From assembly GCF_000383915.1 (NCBI RefSeq), contig NZ_KB912942.1, positions 1,459,953-1,523,952 of the forward strand: a stretch of 64,000 nucleotides of DNA, in the 5' to 3' direction. The position numbers were made by a program, and so were the translations under genes. Numbering within the stretch: position 1 is the first letter of the stretch; each line of letters begins with the position of its first letter. The DNA comes from Amycolatopsis benzoatilytica AK 16/65. GTDB lineage: Bacteria; Actinomycetota; Actinomycetes; Mycobacteriales; Pseudonocardiaceae. Below, piece after piece: positions 46,102 to 55,358 of this stretch. The notes under the pieces were generated by a model. It saw nothing but the letters and a program-made list of their open reading frames with translations. It made no database searches and was not told the origin of the DNA.

Positions 46102-47313
46102 TCAGGCCCCGGCGATCTCCTCCAGCGGTACCGACGCGTCGGCGAGCCGGCCCGGGTCCACCTGTGCCCGGGAACGGATGAGCGCCTTGATCGGGTCGGT
46201 TACGTCCCATACGTTGACGTTCATCCCGGCCAGCACCCGGTTCTCCTTGAGCCAGAAGGCGATGAACTCGCGTCCGGGCACGTCGCCGCGGAAGACGACG
46301 CGGTCGTGGCCGTCGATGGCGCCGAGGTACTCCATCCCCAGGTCGTACTGGTCGGTGAAGAAGTACGGCAGCTCGTCGTACGTCTCGTCCTTGCCGAGCA
46401 TCCCGGCCGCCGCCACGGCGGGCTGGTTCAGCGCGTTCGCCCAGTGTTCGACGCGGACTCGCCGTTCGAGGAACGGGTGGTAGGCGTTCGCGACGTCGCC
46501 GGCCGCGAAAATGTCCGGGTCGCTGGTGCGCAGGCTCGCGTCCGCCAGCACGCCGTTGTCCACCTCCAGGCCGCACGCCTCGGCGAGTTCGACGTTCGGC
46601 GTCGCGCCGATGCCGGCCAGCACCGCGTCCACTTCGAGAACGGTGCCGTCGCCGAGACGGATTCGCTTGCCCTGGCCGCCGTTGGTGATGTGCTCGACCT
46701 TGGCGTTGAGCCGCAGGTCGACGCCGTGTGCGCGGTGCAGGTCCGCGAACACCGGAGCTACTTCCGGGCCGAGCGCGTTCACCAGCGGCAGGTCGAGCGC
46801 TTCGATGACGGTCACTTCCACCCCCGCCTGCCGCGCGGCGGCGGTGACTTCCAGTCCGATCCACCCGCCGCCGATGACGGCCAGCCGGGAGGCGGCGGGG
46901 AAGAGCTGCTTGAGCCGGTCGGAGTCCTCGATCCGGCGCAGGTAGTGGATTCCCGCCGCGTCCGGCAGCGTGCGCGGGCTGGCACCCGTGGCCAGCAGCA
47001 GCTTGTCGTAGCCGACAGCGGTCCCGTCGTCCAGGGTGACCTCGTGCTTGTCCCGGTCGATGGCGGTGGCCCGCACGCCCTGGCGCAGCTCGACCCGGTG
47101 CTCGGCGTACCAGGCGGCGTCGTGCACCTGGAAGCTCTCGGCCTCGGCGTTGCCCGCCAGATAGTCCTTGGACAGCGGCGGCCGCTCATAAGGCAGCTGC
47201 CGCTCGTCCCCGATCAGAATGATCTGCCCGTCGAAGCCCCTGTCGCGCAACGCTTCTGCCGCTTTGGCTCCAGCCAGTCCGGCACCGATGATCACATGGG
47301 TCGACGAGGTCAC
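46102..47313 (-). CDS. Ferredoxin reductase-type NAD(P)H/FAD oxidoreductase
   Basis: 403 aa. The FAD motif is VIIGAGLAGAKAAEALRDRG (residues ~7-26), the NAD(P)H motif is AVIGGGWIGLEVTAAA (about 146-161), and the second FAD motif is IFAAGDVANAY (about 270). This layout belongs to putidaredoxin/rhodocoxin reductases, which pass electrons from NADH to a ferredoxin for cytochrome P450 enzymes or oxygenases. No ferredoxin or P450 gene is next to it. An unusually AT-rich segment (47345-47375) upstream suggests a promoter. Confidence 0.9.
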   Translation of the reverse strand: MTSSTHVIIGAGLAGAKAAEALRDRGFDGQIILIGDERQLPYERPPLSKDYLAGNAEAESFQVHDAAWYAEHRVELRQGVRATAIDRDKHEVTLDDGTAVGYDKLLLATGASPRTLPDAAGIHYLRRIEDSDRLKQLFPAASRLAVIGGGWIGLEVTAAARQAGVEVTVIEALDLPLVNALGPEVAPVFADLHRAHGVDLRLNAKVEHITNGGQGKRIRLGDGTVLEVDAVLAGIGATPNVELAEACGLEVDNGVLADASLRTSDPDIFAAGDVANAYHPFLERRVRVEHWANALNQPAVAAAGMLGKDETYDELPYFFTDQYDLGMEYLGAIDGHDRVVFRGDVPGREFIAFWLKENRVLAGMNVNVWDVTDPIKALIRSRAQVDPGRLADASVPLEEIAGA

Positions 47314-47474
47314 GGGCGAACTCCTTCGGTACGGGGACGACGAGGCAGGTATATCACTAGCAAAGTTTGGTCTTATTCGACGGGCCGGTCAAGATGCCCT
47401 GATCAGAGGTACCCAAACGATGCTGCGCCTACCCACGACGGCGTTAAACCGCTGCTCAGCGGTACCCGCCGCGG

Positions 47475-47972
47475 CTAGTACCCGCCGCCGTTGTAGCCGC
47501 TGCTCGGGGAGGGCGCGGAACCCGTGGTCGTGATCGCCGTACCGCTCGGCGAGACCATCCACCACAGGCCGCCGTTGACGTTGAGTCCTTGGCCGGTGGC
47601 CTGCCCCGCGGCATGGTCGCCGACGTAGGTGTACAGCGGATGCCCGTCGAAGCTTTCCTGCTTGCTGCCATCGGCTCGGGAGACGGTGCCGATGGTCCCG
47701 CCCGGCGCGGCACCGGTGAGCTGAGTGCCCGCCGGGACCGGCGGCCAGTAGCGGGCGCAGCTGCCGGTGCAGACGGACTGGCCGTCATGGTCCGGGGCGA
47801 ACAGGTAGAGCGTGTTGCCTTTGCTGTCGGTGAGATGGGTCTGACCGGCCGGAGCCGACGGCGGCGCGGCGGTCCCGCCGCCGCTCCCGCCGCCGCAAGC
47901 GGCGGTCACCGCTGCCAGTGCCGCGACCGCGGCAGCCAGACCCAAAGACCTCGCCGGAAACTTGACGATCAT
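47475..47972 (-). CDS. Lipoprotein with secreted YxWxxD-type repeats (COG4315)
   Basis: 165 aa from the ATG at 47972, with GGAGG six bases upstream; an ATG at 47984 is possible but less well placed. The lipobox-like AAVTAAC-GGG makes Cys29 or close the likely lipid attachment site. Two repeats follow, HLTDSKGNTLYLFAPDHDGQSVCTGSCARYWPPV and SFDGHPLYTYVGDHAAGQATGQGLN. Both match the predicted-lipoprotein family with Y-x-[FWY]-x2-D motifs. Function unknown, with a possible role in copper or haem handling at the membrane. Gly/Ser-rich tail. Confidence 0.85.
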   Translation of the reverse strand: MIVKFPARSLGLAAAVAALAAVTAACGGGSGGGTAAPPSAPAGQTHLTDSKGNTLYLFAPDHDGQSVCTGSCARYWPPVPAGTQLTGAAPGGTIGTVSRADGSKQESFDGHPLYTYVGDHAAGQATGQGLNVNGGLWWMVSPSGTAITTTGSAPSPSSGYNGGGY

Positions 47973-48156
47973 CCCAGCCTCCAACCGTGCGTGGGCGGTG
48001 TCTTGCCCTCGACACGTAGCCGGCGGCGAGCCGGTTCATCGCGGATCGGTCCGGCTCGCGAGAGGACGTCCGGTACGGCAGCCAGCCTCGCTTGAGCGCA
48101 GGTCTCGCCGGGTGCTGTCGTGATGCCTGGGCAGCCGGCGGCCAGTGTGCCGATCT

Positions 48157-48209
48157 GTCCGTGAAGGGCCCCTTGCGGTACTCGAAGTCCCTGAAGGGGC
48201 CCCTGACGG
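48157..48209. repeat. Intergenic palindromic repeat, copy R9
   Basis: Arms GTCCGTGAAGGGCCCC and GGGGCCCCTGACGGC around TTGCGGTACTCGAAGTCCCTGAA. It is the most degenerate in the centre. It lies between bioF and the lipoprotein gene, both on the minus strand. Confidence 0.82.
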
Positions 48210-48242
48210 CCGTCGCCCGACCCGGCGCGCTCGGTGTCCCGG

Positions 48243-49388
48243 TCAGACCGTGCTCGCGGCGCGTGACCACTCGGCGGCCAGGTGTGCGGCGTGCACCGCG
48301 CGGCTCCGGTCGACCCCGGCGCGAGCGACCAGCCGGAGCCGCGAGACGCCGTCCGGCACGCTCGGCGGGCGGAAGCAGCCGACCAGAATGTCCTGTTCGG
48401 ACAGTCGGTTCGCGGCGGCAACCGCTTGCTCGGGGGAGTCGGCCGGAATCGACTGCACGGCTCCGGGCGCGACCGGAACGCCCGCCGCCTCGGCGATCGC
48501 GGCCGCGAGCCGGTGGACTTCCGCGACGCGATCCGGTTCCGCGGTCACGATCCGGCAGGCTTCCGCGGCGCTCGCCGCGGCGGCCGGGGCGAGGCCGGTG
48601 TCGAAGATGAACGTCCGCGCGGTGTTGACGAGATGTTCCCGCAGCAGCGGGGATCCCAGCACGGCACCGCCTTGCGAACCGAGCGATTTGGACAAGGTGG
48701 CCGTCACCGCGACGTGCGGTGCGGCAGCTAGCCCGGCCGCGTGCACCGCGCCCCGGCCGTTGCCCGCTACGCCGATCCCGTGCGCCTCGTCGACTACCAG
48801 GAACGCGTCGTGCTTGGCGCACAGATCCGCGGTGCGGCGGAGATCCGGGGCGTCGCCGAGCACTGAGTAGATCGACTCGACCACCACGATCGCCCGCTCC
48901 TGCGTCCGGTCGCGCAGCAGCCGGGCCAAGGCATCGAGATCACTGTGCGCGCAGATCGCGACGGGGGACCGCGACAGCCTGGCTCCGTCGATCAGCGACG
49001 CGTGGATGTGCGCGTCGGTGATCAGCAGCGTGTCCGGCGAACCGAGCGCGGTGACGACGCCGATGTTTGCCGTGTAGCCACTCGAAAAGACCAGTGCGGC
49101 CGGCTGCCCGGTGAGCTCGGACAGCGCGTGCTCCAGCTCGGTGTGGCACGGGGTGGTGCCGGTGACGACTCGCGACGCGCCAGCACCGGCGCCGTACCGC
49201 TCGACGGCTCGCGCCGCGGCCGCGCGCAGCCTCGGATCGGAGCTGAGACTCAGGTAGTCGTTCGACGCCAGATCCAAAGTAGACGGTCCGGGGTGGCGCC
49301 GGTCGTCGGTCCGGCGGACCAATCCGGCGGCTCGCCGGTCGCGTTCGGCGGCGGTGAGCCAGTCGTGCATGGACACCATCGCGGTCAC
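48243..49388 (-). CDS. bioF: 8-amino-7-oxononanoate synthase
   Basis: 381 aa from the GTG at 49388, which overlaps the bioB stop (GTGA). ATG codons at 49379 and 49370 are alternatives. It is an alpha-oxoamine synthase: [57 protein letters not shown], and the PLP lysine in [13 protein letters not shown]. It condenses pimeloyl-CoA or pimeloyl-ACP with L-alanine in biotin synthesis. It forms a bioB-bioF operon. bioA and bioD are not present in this window. Confidence 0.93.
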   Translation of the reverse strand: MTAMVSMHDWLTAAERDRRAAGLVRRTDDRRHPGPSTLDLASNDYLSLSSDPRLRAAAARAVERYGAGAGASRVVTGTTPCHTELEHALSELTGQPAALVFSSGYTANIGVVTALGSPDTLLITDAHIHASLIDGARLSRSPVAICAHSDLDALARLLRDRTQERAIVVVESIYSVLGDAPDLRRTADLCAKHDAFLVVDEAHGIGVAGNGRGAVHAAGLAAAPHVAVTATLSKSLGSQGGAVLGSPLLREHLVNTARTFIFDTGLAPAAAASAAEACRIVTAEPDRVAEVHRLAAAIAEAAGVPVAPGAVQSIPADSPEQAVAAANRLSEQDILVGCFRPPSVPDGVSRLRLVARAGVDRSRAVHAAHLAAEWSRAASTV

Positions 49389-50449
49389 GCGTTGGGGGCG
49401 ACCGCGGTGCCCGCGCCGCGTTCCCGCAGGGCCGGGGTGGCCGCAGCGTCCGCCGGAGACTGGTTCTCGGCCGCGCCGAGCACCTCGAACCCGCCGTCGG
49501 CGATCATGTCCAGATCGGCCTTGGCGGCCTGGCCCTCGCTGGTCAGGTAGTCGCCGAGGAACAGGCTGTTCACGACGTGCAGGGCGAGCGGCTGCAGCGA
49601 GCGCAGGTGCATCTCGCGGCCGCCGGCCATCCGGACTTCCTTGTCCGGGCAGGCGAACCGGGCCAGCGCGAGGATCTTCAGCGCGCGCGGCGGGCTCAGT
49701 TCCCAGGTGCCGGCCAGCGGGGTGCCCTCGAACGGCATCAGGAAGTTGACCGGGATCGAATCGCTGCCCAGTTCGCGCAGCGCGAAGATCGCGTCGATCA
49801 GCTCGTCGTCGGACTCGCCCATGCCGACGATCAGGCCGGAGCACGCGGAAAGCCCGGCGGCCTTGGCCTTTTCGACGGTGTCGACGCGGTCGTCGTAGCC
49901 GTGCGTCGTGCAGATCTCTTCGTAGCGCGACTCGCTCGTGTTCAGGTTGTGGTTGTAGGCGTCGACGCCCGCGTCGCGCAGCCGCTCCGCCTGCCCGTCC
50001 TTGAGCAGCCCGAGGCATGCGCACACCTCGACTCCGGCGTGCGCGGACTTCACCGCTTCGACGGCCTGCGCGACCCGGTCGACGTCCCGGTCGCTCGGTC
50101 CGCGTCCGCTCGCGACCAGGCACACCCGGGACGCGCCGCCCTGCACGCCTGCGCTGGCCTGCCGCGCGGTTTCCTCGGCGGAAAGCCACGAGTACTTGAG
50201 GATCTGCGCCGACGAGCCGAGCCGCTGCGAGCAGTAGCCGCAGTCCTCGGGGCACAGGCCAGACTTGAGGTTGACCAGGTAGTTCACCTTGACCCGGTTG
50301 CCGAAGTGCGCGCGCCGCAACCGGCTGGCCGCCGCGACCAGGCCGAGCACGTCCTCGTCCGGCGCGCTCAGGATGGCGCGGGCGTCTTCGCGGTCCAGTA
50401 CGCCGCCGGCCAGCTGCCGGGAGGCCAGGTCGTCAAAGTTTTTGAACAC
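49385..50449 (-). CDS. bioB: Biotin synthase
   Basis: 354 aa radical SAM enzyme. The [4Fe-4S] cysteines are Cys66, Cys70 and Cys73 in [11 protein letters not shown]. Other BioB hallmarks are [52 protein letters not shown] and [12 protein letters not shown]. It inserts sulfur into dethiobiotin. The start is a GTG at 50449 in MFKNFDDLA, without an evident ribosome-binding site, and lies within a palindrome, which suggests a leaderless transcript. The next gene, bioF, is coupled to it. Confidence 0.95.
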   Translation of the reverse strand: MFKNFDDLASRQLAGGVLDREDARAILSAPDEDVLGLVAAASRLRRAHFGNRVKVNYLVNLKSGLCPEDCGYCSQRLGSSAQILKYSWLSAEETARQASAGVQGGASRVCLVASGRGPSDRDVDRVAQAVEAVKSAHAGVEVCACLGLLKDGQAERLRDAGVDAYNHNLNTSESRYEEICTTHGYDDRVDTVEKAKAAGLSACSGLIVGMGESDDELIDAIFALRELGSDSIPVNFLMPFEGTPLAGTWELSPPRALKILALARFACPDKEVRMAGGREMHLRSLQPLALHVVNSLFLGDYLTSEGQAAKADLDMIADGGFEVLGAAENQSPADAAATPALRERGAGTAVAPNA

Positions 50450-50456
50450 CTATCAA
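50442..50456. promoter_or_regulatory. Biotin-regulator operator candidate at the bioB start
   Basis: TTGA-N7-TCAA inverted repeat overlapping the bioB start codon, in the 48-bp region between bioB and a divergent TetR gene. A repressor bound here would block bioB transcription. Identity with a known BioQ box is not established. Confidence 0.4.
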
Positions 50457-50497
50457 ATCGTAGGCGGGCCGGACGCCCGAAGCAAGCGCCCGGCAGA

Positions 50498-51040
50498 ATG
50501 TGCCCGGTGAAGGTGACGCGAGACCAGATCGTCGACCGGGCGTACGAGCTGCTCCGGGAGGCCGGACTGAGCAGCTTGTCGATGCGCCGGGTGGCGCTCG
50601 ACCTGGGGGTGCAGCCGGGTGCGCTCTACTACCACGTCGCCAACAAGCAGGAGCTGCTCGCGGTGGTCGCGGCCCGGATCCTGGACGGGCTGCCGGGGGT
50701 GGCCGACGACCCGCGCGGGGCGGCCGAGGGCTTCCGCCAGGCGCTGCTGCGGGTCCGGGACGGGGCCGAGGTGGTCTCGTTCGTCCAGGCCTACCGGCCC
50801 GACCTGCTGGTGCCGACGCACGCGCTGCGCCGGCTGTTCGCCGCGAAGTTCGATGCCCGGCACGCGGAGTGGGCCGCCCGCACGGTTGTCCACTATGTAC
50901 TCGGGTTCGTCGCTGAAGAGCAGAACCACGCCGAGCTGGTGCGCGCCGGGATCGTCGAGGACGATCGGGCGCACAGCGGCGATTCGGACGAGGCGTTCGC
51001 GTTCGGCATCGACGCGATCCTCAGTGGACTGTCCGGTTGA
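50498..51040 (+). CDS. TetR family regulator, candidate biotin regulator BioQ
   Basis: 180 aa from the ATG at 50498; a GTG at 50507 is also possible. The helix-turn-helix is DQIVDRAYELLREAGLSSLSMRRVALDLGVQPGALYYHVANKQELL (about 8-52), with a short C-terminal domain. It is divergent from bioB by about 48 bp. In corynebacteria and mycobacteria a TetR protein, BioQ, sits beside biotin genes and represses them, so this is the natural candidate. Sequence alone does not prove it. Confidence 0.85.
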   Translation: MCPVKVTRDQIVDRAYELLREAGLSSLSMRRVALDLGVQPGALYYHVANKQELLAVVAARILDGLPGVADDPRGAAEGFRQALLRVRDGAEVVSFVQAYRPDLLVPTHALRRLFAAKFDARHAEWAARTVVHYVLGFVAEEQNHAELVRAGIVEDDRAHSGDSDEAFAFGIDAILSGLSG

Positions 51041-51087
51041 GACGGAAGGGCGTGGCCGCAGCCGTGGTTGCCCGAGGAGTTGGTCCG

Positions 51088-52056
51088 GTGCCTGCTGGCC
51101 TGGTTTCCCGGATGGAACGCCACCAGGTGGCGGTCTACCTGCTCGCGCTGGCCGCGGGCGGGCTCGCCGGGTGGCTGGCCCCGGCCGCTGGTCCCGGTCT
51201 GGCCCCGCTGATCAACCCGGTGCTGGCGGCCCTGCTGTACGTGACGTTCCTGCAGGTCCCCGCCGCGGAACTGGGCCGCGCGCTGCGCGACGGGCGGTTC
51301 CTGGGCGCGGCGCTGGCGGTGAACTTCGTCGTGGTGCCGATCGTCGTCGCGGCGATGTTCTCCTTCCTTCCCGCCGGGCAGGCGCTGCGGCTCGGGATGC
51401 TGCTCGTGCTGCTCGCCCCGTGCGTGGACTACGTGATCGTCTTCAGCGGCCTGGCCGGGGGCAGCAGCCGTCGCTTGCTGGCCGCGACGCCGTTGCTGTT
51501 GCTCGCGCAGATGGTTCTGCTGCCCGTGTTCCTCGCGCTCTTCCTCGGCACCGGCCTGGCTCAGGTCGTCCAGGCCGGACCGTTCGTGGAAGCATTCCTG
51601 GTGCTGATCGTCATCCCGTTGGCGCTGGCCTGGCTCACGCAAGCCTGGGCCGCCCGGCGCGCCACCGGCCGCCGGGTCGCTACGGCCGCCGGGACCGCGA
51701 TGGTGCCGTTGATGGCCGTGACGCTGCTCACCGTGGTCGCTTCCCAGATCCCGAAACTGCACGGCGGCCTGGGCCCGGTGGTCGCGGTGGTGCCGTTCTA
51801 TGTGGCCTTCCTGGTGGTGATGGCCTTCGCTGGCCTCGGCGTCGCGCGGCTGTTCCGCCTGGACGTGCCTGCCGGGCGGGCGATCGTTTTCACCGGCGCG
51901 ACCCGGAATTCGCTGGTCGTGCTGCCGTTGGCGCTGTCGTTGCCGGAGGGGTTCGCGGCCGCGCCGGTCGCGGTGGTGACGCAGACGCTGGTGGAAGTCG
52001 CCGGAATGGTTTGTTACGTGCGGCTGGTGCCTCGCCTGCTGCCCGCGGCTTCGTGA
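51088..52056 (+). CDS. ACR3/ArsB-like (bile acid:sodium symporter family) transporter
   Basis: 322 aa from the GTG at 51088, which has GAGGAG upstream; TTG at 51037 and ATG at 51112 are alternatives. About ten hydrophobic helices are present. LLAPCVDYVIVFSGLAGGSSRRLLAATPLLL and TGATRNSLVVLPLALSLPEG match arsenite permease ACR3, including the conserved cysteine in APCVDYV. Arsenite or antimonite efflux is the likely activity. There is no arsR or arsC nearby, so it may act on another substrate. Confidence 0.82.
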   Translation: MPAGLVSRMERHQVAVYLLALAAGGLAGWLAPAAGPGLAPLINPVLAALLYVTFLQVPAAELGRALRDGRFLGAALAVNFVVVPIVVAAMFSFLPAGQALRLGMLLVLLAPCVDYVIVFSGLAGGSSRRLLAATPLLLLAQMVLLPVFLALFLGTGLAQVVQAGPFVEAFLVLIVIPLALAWLTQAWAARRATGRRVATAAGTAMVPLMAVTLLTVVASQIPKLHGGLGPVVAVVPFYVAFLVVMAFAGLGVARLFRLDVPAGRAIVFTGATRNSLVVLPLALSLPEGFAAAPVAVVTQTLVEVAGMVCYVRLVPRLLPAAS

Positions 52057-52069
52057 CGGAGCGGACCGG

Positions 52070-52534
52070 CTAGCGGCCGGTGGTGCCGTCGATCAGTTCG
52101 CGGAGGATGTCGGCGTGCCCGGCGTGCCGTCCGGTTTCCTCGATCAAGTGGGTGAGCGCCCAGCGGACGCTCGGCCCGGTGCGGCCCGGGAACGGGGCGG
52201 CGAGGTCGGGACAGGCGTCGAGGAGTTCGTTGGCGTGCTGGACGGTTTCCCGGTAGCGGGCAACGACCGCGGGCACCGCATCGCCGGTGCGGAAGGTCGC
52301 GGGCCAGTTCGTGACTGTCTCGCCCAGGACGAGCGCACGTTCGACCTGTGTCAGGTGGTGGAGCAGACCGACGAGATTCGTGCCGGACGAGACAGCGGCG
52401 GCGTGCGCTCCGGCTTCGGGCGCACCGTCCACTTTGGCCGCGATTGAAGCGCGGAGGTAGTCGAGAAATCCGCGCAGGACTTCGGTTTCGGTGCCGCCGG
52501 TACGCGGCGGTGGAGTGTCGCGGCGATGGAGCAT
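52070..52534 (-). CDS. DinB family protein (DUF664 type)
   Basis: 154 aa, four-helix bundle protein of the DinB/YfiT superfamily. The motifs NLVGLLHHLTQVERALVLG and LTHLIEETGRHAGHADILRELIDG supply the His-His-His metal site (LHHL, THLIEETGRHAGH). In actinobacteria these are mycothiol-dependent S-transferases or of unknown function. It is transcribed leftward, convergent with the ACR3-like gene. Confidence 0.9.
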   Translation of the reverse strand: MLHRRDTPPPRTGGTETEVLRGFLDYLRASIAAKVDGAPEAGAHAAAVSSGTNLVGLLHHLTQVERALVLGETVTNWPATFRTGDAVPAVVARYRETVQHANELLDACPDLAAPFPGRTGPSVRWALTHLIEETGRHAGHADILRELIDGTTGR

Positions 52535-52571
52535 GACGGATTCTCCCAGGGATGGCGGGCTTTTGGGGCGG

Positions 52572-53168
52572 TCAGACTGTCCGGCGGATCAGCAGCACGT
52601 GGTCGATCACCTCGGCGATGCGGCCGTCGGGACCGGTGGCCGTGCGGGCGGGGGAATCGGCGCGATCGACGGTCCACCCGGCCGGGTCGAGCGCGAGCTC
52701 CGCGGCGATCTCGCGCGGGCCGGGCAACCGGGCGGTGGGGTCTTGGTTCCACGACCACGGCGCGATCGAGCCGTGGTCGACGATCAGCAACCGGCCGCCG
52801 GGGCGCAGAGCGCGCGCGGCGGTGCGGAAAATCGCAGTGCGGTCCAGGTCGAACGGAGACTGCAGGTAGTGCGCGGAGATCAGGTCGAACTCGCCTGCCG
52901 GAAAGCTGGCATTCAGGTCGTGCCGGACCGCGGTGATCCGGTCTCCGGACAGCCGCCCGACGGCTGCCGCGGAGACGTCGGTGGCAGTGACTCGCCAGCT
53001 GCGGGCGGCGAGCCAGCGGGTGTCGCCGCCGGCGCCGCTGCCCAAGTCCAGTGCGGTGCCGGGCGGGAGAGCGGCGGCGGCTTCTTCGAGACGGACGTTC
53101 GGGCGCTGCGGCGCGGCAGGGGGCGTGGCGTGGACTTCGTCCCAGAACAGGAGTGCGTCAGCGGTCAT
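52572..53168 (-). CDS. Class I SAM-dependent methyltransferase
   Basis: 198 aa. SAM motif I TALDLGSGAGGDTRWLAARSW near residue 40-60, then TATDVSAAA, and motif IV-like FDLISAHYLQSPFDL. The later LLIVDHGSIAPWSWNQDP resembles tellurite-resistance TehB or UbiE-like methyltransferases. The TehB-like resemblance is faint. It lies next to DinB on the same strand, separated by 37 bp. Confidence 0.85.
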   Translation of the reverse strand: MTADALLFWDEVHATPPAAPQRPNVRLEEAAAALPPGTALDLGSGAGGDTRWLAARSWRVTATDVSAAAVGRLSGDRITAVRHDLNASFPAGEFDLISAHYLQSPFDLDRTAIFRTAARALRPGGRLLIVDHGSIAPWSWNQDPTARLPGPREIAAELALDPAGWTVDRADSPARTATGPDGRIAEVIDHVLLIRRTV

Positions 53169-53412
53169 CGGGCACCTTTCGTCGCAGTGGTGCCGTCAGC
53201 TTGGCGGGACAGGATCGGTGCGGGCACGCGATCTTGCTGGAATGGCAAGAGGTTCGCGGCACCTCGGCGGCCAGCGGTGACCGGTGGCTCCGGCTGCTAG
53301 GCCTCGTGCCGGTACTGGCTGCCCGGGGGAAGGCTCGCGGCGGGAGGGAAAGCGGTCGCGGCGGGGAGAGAGCGCGGTCGCGGGGGCAGGCGGGAGGGAG
53401 AGCGCGGCTAGT

Positions 53413-53898
53413 TCAGGCGGATTGGGTCAAAGGCCGCTGCCAGCCCGGTTTCGGGCTGTCCAGGCCGGCCTGGTTGCGGTGGGGCCGACGGGGGCGCGCG
53501 CCCGCCATCCGGCGCCGTGCGCACCTCGGCGGGGTTTCGCGCGACCAGGTGCACGGCTGGCGCGTTCCGCCCAGCAGAGCCAGGACCTCCGGGCTCACTC
53601 CGGCGCGCAGCCGGCCAGCCAGTTCCGGCGACGTCTGCCCGAGGGCGGTGTACACCGCCCGGACCAGGCACCGCGCGGCGCGAGGCGAACGCCTGGTGTT
53701 CAACGAGATTTCCAGCAGCAGCGCCGACTGCTCCGAGGTCCGGCCAGGGTAGCGCGGACGGACTCCCAGCCGGGCTTGTTCCGGCAGCGGAAGACACCGC
53801 AGCAGGCTTTCCAGGACACTGAGCACCGTCTCGCGGCTCTGCGCCGCGCTGCCGGTGCGAGGCCCCGGAATGACTTCTTTTCGCATCACCACGGCCAT
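53413..53898 (-). CDS. Hypothetical protein
   Basis: 161 aa from the ATG at 53898 with GAGGGAG ahead of it. Residues 20-110 form a helical region (QSRETVLSVLESLLRCLPLPEQARLG, ALLLEISLNTRRSPRAARCLVRAVYTALG), and the tail is Arg/Pro-rich. The family is not recognised. About 240 bp upstream of the methyltransferase start there is no other gene. Confidence 0.5.
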   Translation of the reverse strand: MAVVMRKEVIPGPRTGSAAQSRETVLSVLESLLRCLPLPEQARLGVRPRYPGRTSEQSALLLEISLNTRRSPRAARCLVRAVYTALGQTSPELAGRLRAGVSPEVLALLGGTRQPCTWSRETPPRCARRRMAGARPRRPHRNQAGLDSPKPGWQRPLTQSA

Positions 53899-53988
53899 CA
53901 ACTCCCTCTACCCAGAGTAGCTGACTGGCCTCGATTCGTCACCTTCCCGGTGAGCCCACAGTGTCCACTGTGGACATTGGGGTGTGCG

Positions 53989-54420
53989 TCAGGCGGAGCC
54001 GCGCAGGACGGCGTCCAGGTCGGCTTGGGTGCCTAAAGTGCGGAGATCGGCCGGGGCGGGGCAGCCGATCCGGTGGTCGTCATCGCGCACCGCGGCCGCG
54101 AACCGGGCCACCCGCGACGGGGACGGGACGACGCTGGGGCCGCCCAGGTAGCGCAGGACGATGAGGTCTTCGCCGGAATGGGTTTCCACCGCCGCCGCCC
54201 AGCCGCGGACCTCGTCCCACAGGAGCGCGACGTCGCGATCCGGGTAGGCGGGAAGGTGCCCGTCGAGAGCGACGTACGCGGAGACCGGCGGTTCGTGGTC
54301 CACCGTGCAGGATTCGAGGCCAACGCCCAGTGCGCCGGTGACGTCGGCGAGATAGCTCCACAGGCGGGCCAGCACCGGACTCGACGGGCCGGTCTGGACG
54401 ATGTGCGGCGACGGGGACAC
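53989..54420 (-). CDS. DUF6292-like protein
   Basis: 143 aa from a GTG at 54420. It begins with a helix VLARLWSYLADVTGALGVGLESC and contains TVDHEPPVSAYVALDGHLPAYPDRDVALLWDEVRGW and GEDLIVLRYLGGPSVVPSPSRVARFAAAV. This pattern matches DUF6292 proteins of Pseudonocardiaceae, function unknown. It lies divergent from the RheA-like gene across 325 bp that hold its two operators. Confidence 0.75.
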   Translation of the reverse strand: MSPSPHIVQTGPSSPVLARLWSYLADVTGALGVGLESCTVDHEPPVSAYVALDGHLPAYPDRDVALLWDEVRGWAAAVETHSGEDLIVLRYLGGPSVVPSPSRVARFAAAVRDDDHRIGCPAPADLRTLGTQADLDAVLRGSA

Positions 54421-54699
54421 GGGGATGCCTTTCTCGTGCGGATAACGGCGCGGAGCGGGGGGTCTCCGTGCCGGGCTGCCTCGGGGCCGGCGGTTCCGGC
54501 GGAGGAGATCCGTCGGCACCGCCGCTCGCGGCGACCTTGGTGCGGCGGCGTCGGGAGGCGCGGCCGGGAGTCCGGCCGGGCTGCCGGGGCACCCGCTCCC
54601 CGTCAGGTTCCCGGCGGCGCTGCACCGGAAACCTGGTGGGCCTGGCGGAGTCCCCGGTCCGCATCCGCCGGTGGACGCGGCCGTGCTCTTCTTTTAGCA

Positions 54700-54744
54700 T
54701 GTCATCGAAACGATGACAACTGATATGTCGTCGAAAGGATGACA
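54700..54744. promoter_or_regulatory. Two RheA-type operators
   Basis: TGTCATC-GAAAC-GATGACA at 54700-54718 is a perfect TGTCATC-N5-GATGACA palindrome; a second, TGTCGTC-GAAAG-GATGACA, at 54726-54744 has one mismatch. The second ends two bases before the ATG at 54747. This form is what I recall for the RheA operator of Streptomyces hsp18. The rest of the 54421-54746 interval shows no gene. Confidence 0.8.
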
Positions 54745-54746
54745 CG

Positions 54747-55358
54747 ATGGCGGACGCGGATCCGGCGGAGGCGCTGCACGACGTGCACCAGGCGGTCCTC
54801 GCCGCGCGGGACGGCGGAGCGGACCCGGATCGGTTGCTGGCGGCCCTGACGACGCTCCGGGCGCTGCGCGACGGACTCGCCGGTTGGGAGCCGGAGCTGA
54901 TCGCGGCCGCGCGTGCGGCCGGCGCGAGCTGGGCAGTGCTCGCCCCGGCGCTCGGGGTGGCCAGCCGGCAGGCTGCTGAGCGCCGGTACCTGCGGCTCCA
55001 ACCGTCGGCGAGCGGGGAGACGACCGGGGAAGCGCGCGTTGACGCCGAACGCGATCGCCGTGCGGGCGACCGGGCGGTGGTGGCGTGGGCACGCCGCAAC
55101 TCGGCGTCGTTGCGGCGGCTCGCCGCCGAAGCGAGTGCCGCCGCCGACCTGGACGCAGCCGGGCAGGAAAGCGCCGACCGGCTCGGGGCCGCACTCGGCC
55201 AAAACGATGCGGCCGGCCTGCTGTCACCGCTGGCGGACGTGCAGCTGCACCTCGCGCGCGAGCATGCCGGCCTCGCCGACCGGGTCGGCGCGGTCGCGGA
55301 GCACGCCGACCGCCTGCGGCAGGACGCGGCCGGCCGCAGAAAGGGCGGAGCGAGATGA
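54747..55358 (+). CDS. RheA-like regulator (HSP18 transcriptional regulator family)
   Basis: 203 aa. The N-terminal half is helical (EALHDVHQAVLAARDGGADPDRLLAALTTLRALRDGLAGWEPELIAAARAAG) and contains SWAVLAPALGVASRQAAERRYLRL, a helix-turn-helix like that of RheA-type regulators. The C-terminal half is a long Ala/Arg/Asp coiled-coil-like segment. Two palindromes precede it and the second abuts the start codon, so autorepression is likely and the transcript may be leaderless. RheA is a thermosensor that represses a small heat-shock gene in Streptomyces albus; no hsp18-like gene is present in this window. About 250 bp without a gene follow. Confidence 0.82.
   Translation: MADADPAEALHDVHQAVLAARDGGADPDRLLAALTTLRALRDGLAGWEPELIAAARAAGASWAVLAPALGVASRQAAERRYLRLQPSASGETTGEARVDAERDRRAGDRAVVAWARRNSASLRRLAAEASAAADLDAAGQESADRLGAALGQNDAAGLLSPLADVQLHLAREHAGLADRVGAVAEHADRLRQDAAGRRKGGAR

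Noticed and set aside
53051..53752. 233-aa frame opposite the methyltransferase and hypothetical genes
   Set aside because: Composition typical of reverse-strand high-GC artefacts; it spans two genes on the other strand.
54468..54716. 82-aa frame between the DUF6292 and RheA-like genes
   Set aside because: Arg/Gly/Pro-rich product that runs into the operators; no ribosome-binding site.
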